Shown: positions 61,000 to 64,000 of the stretch, piece after piece
Numbering within the stretch: position 1 is the first letter of the stretch
Layout of the letters: each line of letters begins with the position of its first letter
Origin: CBDFMG01 sp965221205 [NCBI: bacterium]
GTDB taxonomy: Bacteria > SM23-31
NCBI GenBank assembly: GCA_965221205.1
Contig: OZ244870.1
Coordinates: 2,666,001-2,730,000 of the forward strand
DNA: 64,000 nucleotides
Direction of reading: 5' to 3'
Program-made: the position numbers and the translations under genes
Notes under the pieces: model-generated
What the model was told of the DNA's origin: nothing
What the model saw: only the letters and a program-made list of their open reading frames with translations
The model's database searches: none

Positions 61000-61422
61000 A
61001 TGAGCATCAATACGGATTTCCTCAGACGCTGTCTCAACACACTGGAACGCGCCGTGGACGAACTCAAGCGGAGCGGCCCGGACGACATCGCCTATGACAT
61101 CTACCGGGCAGCCTGCGTCAAAGAGTTTGAAATCGTCCTGGAGCAGAGCGGTAAGTTACTGAGAAAGCGACTCGGTGCCTATTTCGCCAGCAAACGCCAG
61201 GCGGACCGTCTGGTCTTCAAGGATCTTTTCCGGCACGCCGTCAAGCATGATCTGATCGATCCGGACACATGCGAACGCTGGTTGAAGTACCGCGACAACC
61301 GCAACGACACCGCGCACGACTATGGCGAGGGCTTTGCTGAAACCACCTTGAAGCTGCTGCCCGACTTCGTTGCCGATGCGAAGGCACTTGCCGACGTGAT
61401 CGAAGAGGCAGACGATGACTAA
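61000..61422 (+). CDS. HEPN toxin-like protein (HepT / HI0074 family)
   Basis: Helical protein of 140 residues, the toxin-like half of an HEPN-MNT module. The R-X4-H-X-Y motif is complete: Arg101, His106 and Tyr108 in RNDTAHDYG. In studied HepT toxins this motif is the RNase active site, and the Tyr is the residue AMPylated by MntA to neutralise it. Length and fold pattern match the nucleotidyltransferase-substrate-binding (HI0074) family. The start ATG overlaps the ancestral hsdM stop. The end overlaps the next gene by 8 bases. Sits inside a type I RM operon. Confidence 0.9.
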   Translation: MSINTDFLRRCLNTLERAVDELKRSGPDDIAYDIYRAACVKEFEIVLEQSGKLLRKRLGAYFASKRQADRLVFKDLFRHAVKHDLIDPDTCERWLKYRDNRNDTAHDYGEGFAETTLKLLPDFVADAKALADVIEEADDD

Positions 61423-63028
61423 GGGGTTGCATCTTTCGCCGAGGCACCGCGAGGAAATCGAAGCGCTGCTGCACAAACATCTTCCCGGTGTCGAAGTCTG
61501 GGCTTATGGCAGCCGTGTCAATGGCCGGAGCCATGACGGCAGCGACCTGGATTTGGTGCTGCACGGCCCGAAACTTGCCGAGATCGGCACTTCGCGGTTC
61601 GCCGATTTCATCGAAGCGCTGCAGGACTCTACGATTCCTTTCCTGGTGGAAGTGCGCGACTGGGCGCGCCTGCCGGAGAGCTTTCATTGCGAAATTGAGC
61701 GCGAGCATGTGGTGCTGGTGACGACAAAGAACGATGCGGTATGTGCGTGGCCGAGAGTCGCTTTGAGAGACGTGATTTACCTGAGACTCAGCAGCGTCGA
61801 CAAGAAAACGAACCCCACCGAACACGCCGTCCGCCTTTGCAATTATATGGACGTTTATAGGAATAGCTTTATCCACGGCGGATTAGATTTCATGAAAGCC
61901 ACTGCCACTGAGCAAGAGATTGCCAATTGCTCTCTATTTTCAGGAGATGTCGTCATTACCAAGGATTCCGAAAAGCATGACGACATTGGCGTACCCGCAC
62001 TGGTGCGCGAAAATATTCCACGCTTGGTTTGTGGATATCACCTTGCAATCCTTCGCCCTATCTCTATTGACGGGTCTTACTTGTTCTACGCACTGAGTAC
62101 GAATGAGGTTCAGCAGCAGTTCCATTCATATGCCAATGGCGTGACTCGATTTGGGCTGAGAAAAGCAGACATTGGACTCGTTGAAACTCCCCTTCCACCT
62201 CCTCCCGAACAACGCGCCATCGCGCACATTCTGGGAACGCTGGACGACAAGATCGAGCTGAACCGGCGCAAGAACGAGACGCTGGAGGCGATGGCGCGGG
62301 CGCTGTTCAAATCCTGGTTCGTTGATTTCGATCCCGTACGGGCGAAGATGGCAGGCCGCGACCCCGGCCTGCCCCAACACCTCGCCGACCTCTTCCCCGA
62401 CCGCCTCGTGGATTCCGAACTGGGAGAGATACCGGAGGGGTGGGAGGTGAAGGCGCTGGATGGGATTGCAGTTTTTCAGAACGGACTCGCGCTACAGAAA
62501 CACAGACCTCAGGCAAACGAAGAACGCTTGCCGGTTGTCAAAATCGCTCAACTCAGAAGTGGGCAAGCAGACAGCAGGGAGTGGGCTTCTGCGAACATCA
62601 AGCCAGAATGCATCATCAACGATGGCGATGTTGTGTTTTCGTGGTCGGGTAGTTTAATGGTGACAATATGGTGTGGAGGACAAGCGGCTTTGAATCAACA
62701 CTTATTCAAGGTGACATCGACGCAATTCCCCAAGTGGTTCTGTTTGTACTGTACGGAATCTCATTTACCGGACTTTCGACGTATCGCTTCGGGCAAGGCA
62801 ACGACGATGGGACATATTAAACGCCACCATCTAACTGATGCGAAATGTGTAGTTCCAACCTGGCAGATACTTTCTTCGGTTGACAACACGTTCTCAAGCT
62901 TGTTTTCTAAGACGATCTCGTTAAGTCTCGAATCCCGCACCCTCGCCGTCCTGCGCGACACGCTACTGCCGAAGCTAATTTCCGGCAAATTGCGGACCTC
63001 TAACGTTTCCATGGGAGTAATCCAATAA
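61415..63028 (+). CDS. MNT nucleotidyltransferase fused to HsdS specificity subunit
   Basis: One 537-residue frame with two proteins joined. Residues 1-103 form a minimal nucleotidyltransferase of the MntA/HI0073 type: Gly32-Ser33 (WAYGSR), Asp44 and Asp46 (GSDLDL) and the third carboxylate Asp82 (VRDWARL). After about a ten-residue link (TTKNDAVCA) an ordinary type I specificity subunit begins (WPRVALRDV): TRD1 about 115-265, central conserved region PPPPEQRAIAHILGTLDDKIELNRR to 335, TRD2 about 345-505, distal conserved region LAVLRDTLLPKLISGKLR. Both halves are full length. Antitoxin activity of MNT plus DNA recognition of HsdS in one protein is inferred. Confidence 0.92.
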   Translation: MTKGLHLSPRHREEIEALLHKHLPGVEVWAYGSRVNGRSHDGSDLDLVLHGPKLAEIGTSRFADFIEALQDSTIPFLVEVRDWARLPESFHCEIEREHVVLVTTKNDAVCAWPRVALRDVIYLRLSSVDKKTNPTEHAVRLCNYMDVYRNSFIHGGLDFMKATATEQEIANCSLFSGDVVITKDSEKHDDIGVPALVRENIPRLVCGYHLAILRPISIDGSYLFYALSTNEVQQQFHSYANGVTRFGLRKADIGLVETPLPPPPEQRAIAHILGTLDDKIELNRRKNETLEAMARALFKSWFVDFDPVRAKMAGRDPGLPQHLADLFPDRLVDSELGEIPEGWEVKALDGIAVFQNGLALQKHRPQANEERLPVVKIAQLRSGQADSREWASANIKPECIINDGDVVFSWSGSLMVTIWCGGQAALNQHLFKVTSTQFPKWFCLYCTESHLPDFRRIASGKATTMGHIKRHHLTDAKCVVPTWQILSSVDNTFSSLFSKTISLSLESRTLAVLRDTLLPKLISGKLRTSNVSMGVIQ

Positions 63029-64000
63029 TGACAACTCAACAGACGCCTACACCAAGTGATAAACGCCAATACAAAATGACCGTTGCCGGTCAACTGTTCA
63101 AGCATCTCGGTTTACAGATGTATTCCGGGGCGGTCCCCGCCATTTCCGAACTCATCTCGAACGCCTACGACGCTATGGCGAGAAACGTATGGATCACCAT
63201 ACCCACTGAACGTCCTATCACGCAGAGCGACGAGGACGAGATCATAGTCAAAGATGACGGACATGGAATGAGTTATGATGACTGCAATTCTCTTTATTTA
63301 TTAGTAGGTAGAGACCGGCGCTCGCCTCAAAGTCAGTGGACTAAGGAGTACAACGGCTTGAGTTCTCGAAAAGTCCAGGGAAGAAAAGGTATCGGCAAGC
63401 TTGCTGGATTCGGTATCGCTGATCTGATCAACCTCCGAACCATCAAGAACGAGCAAATCTCATATTTCAGGCTGGATTATGACAAGTTAACCAAGAGTTC
63501 AAAATTTGCTGATACAGAGGGATATGAGCCTGAACCGTTGTTTGACGACGGCATGAGCACTAAGGAAAGCCCCAGCACAACTATAACTCTGTCTCGTCTA
63601 AAGAACCAGCGTACTATTAACGAAAGCCAATTCAAAAAGAGTATCGCTAGAAGATTACTCGTAATTGATGAGAACTTTACCGTCCACGTAAATGGCACAC
63701 CGTTATCAAGAAAAGAGATTCCGTTTCAATTCCGGTTTCCAGAAGATACCGACGAATGGCAGACGGATGAGCTTGGAAATGGGCAGGAGTTCCAATGGTG
63801 GGCGGGCTTTTGTAAGAGCACAATACCGGATGAAGAACAACGCGGTTTTGTCGTTTACGTGCGCGGCAAGTTGGCCCAAACGCCGTGGTTTTTCGATCTC
63901 AGCGGCGGCGTGTGGGGCCAGCATGGGATGCAGTACCTCACGGGCGAGATTCAGGCGGATTTCCTTGACGAAAGCGTGGACTTAATTGCCACCGATAGGG
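63028..64000 (+). CDS. GHKL (MORC/HSP90-like) ATPase, partial
   Basis: About 324 residues visible; the 3' end lies beyond the window. Bergerat-fold ATPase motifs: N-box ELISNAYDA, DDGHGMSYDD (G1), then KVQGRKGIGKLAGFG (G2 and lid). These match the MutL/MORC/HSP90 group, and a prokaryotic MORC-like family is known near restriction-modification genes. ATG at 63028 overlaps the HsdS stop (TAATG), so it is translationally coupled and belongs to the same operon. ATP-driven remodelling of DNA or of the RM complex is possible. Confidence 0.88.
   Translation, partial: MTTQQTPTPSDKRQYKMTVAGQLFKHLGLQMYSGAVPAISELISNAYDAMARNVWITIPTERPITQSDEDEIIVKDDGHGMSYDDCNSLYLLVGRDRRSPQSQWTKEYNGLSSRKVQGRKGIGKLAGFGIADLINLRTIKNEQISYFRLDYDKLTKSSKFADTEGYEPEPLFDDGMSTKESPSTTITLSRLKNQRTINESQFKKSIARRLLVIDENFTVHVNGTPLSRKEIPFQFRFPEDTDEWQTDELGNGQEFQWWAGFCKSTIPDEEQRGFVVYVRGKLAQTPWFFDLSGGVWGQHGMQYLTGEIQADFLDESVDLIATDR

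Overview
The window is a bacterial chromosome segment, mostly about 40% GC with an AT-rich backbone. It carries a housekeeping core and an accessory half made of short blocks with different base composition. The synteny (rimP-nusA-infB-DUF503-rbfA-truB-ribF-rpsO, a GldA/GldF/GldG-like ABC exporter with a DUF4340 protein, pnp followed by an M16 peptidase, and tilS-ftsH-folP-cdaA-uvrC) resembles Gram-negative lineages of the FCB superphylum. A secreted beta-barrel-like protein, lipoproteins and Tat-exported oxidoreductases also point to a Gram-negative cell, and fused KorA plus KorB to ferredoxin-based 2-oxoacid metabolism. I cannot name the phylum from this sequence alone.

1-13.4 kb: a CstA-type peptide permease (cut by the window edge) and cutA are intact. 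Four secreted proteins nearby are broken: gamma-glutamyltransferase, a protein with FlgT-C-like repeats, a beta-barrel-like protein and a P1-family (DmpA-like) aminopeptidase. An M16 protease downstream of pnp is broken too. Two of the five have internal deletions as well as frameshifts, so base-calling error is a poor explanation. Between them are intact HD-domain, MutY-like, MerR and alanine dehydrogenase genes, tRNA-Pro(GGG), and a 37-codon membrane peptide gene.

13.4-36 kb: about 22 kb of tightly packed intact minus-strand genes for RNA decay, exporter, translation initiation, flavin synthesis, UvrC, c-di-AMP synthesis, folate, FtsH and tRNA lysidine synthesis. Their integrity contrasts with the decay on the left.

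36-38.9 kb: a gene graveyard with relics of a homocysteine S-methyltransferase and of a menG/ubiE methyltransferase around one DoxX-like gene, and one copy of a 75-bp dispersed repeat. korA and korB follow. Then come a GC-rich inserted gene with a PD-(D/E)XK-like motif, a secreted M14 carboxypeptidase, the second repeat copy, a very GC-rich small membrane protein, and a periplasmic cluster: Gfo/Idh/MocA oxidoreductase, ThuA-isochorismatase fusion lipoprotein, PmoA-like lipoprotein, and an aldo/keto reductase-ferredoxin fusion lacking most of its catalytic tetrad.

53.3-56.5 kb: remains of a mobile element (primase-helicase lacking most of its Toprim domain, and a dead cytosine methyltransferase). 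57.3-64 kb: a GC-rich defence island. In order: GIY-YIG/DUF4357 nuclease, a truncated hsdR relic, intact hsdM, a 765-bp cassette bounded by a 99-bp duplication of the hsdM 3' end and carrying a membrane-anchored protein, a HEPN (HepT-like) protein with an intact R-X4-H-X-Y motif, an MNT nucleotidyltransferase fused in one polypeptide to a type I specificity subunit (HsdS), and a GHKL/MORC-like ATPase that runs off the window. The toxin-antitoxin module embedded in, and physically fused to, a type I methylation complex is the most interesting system here.
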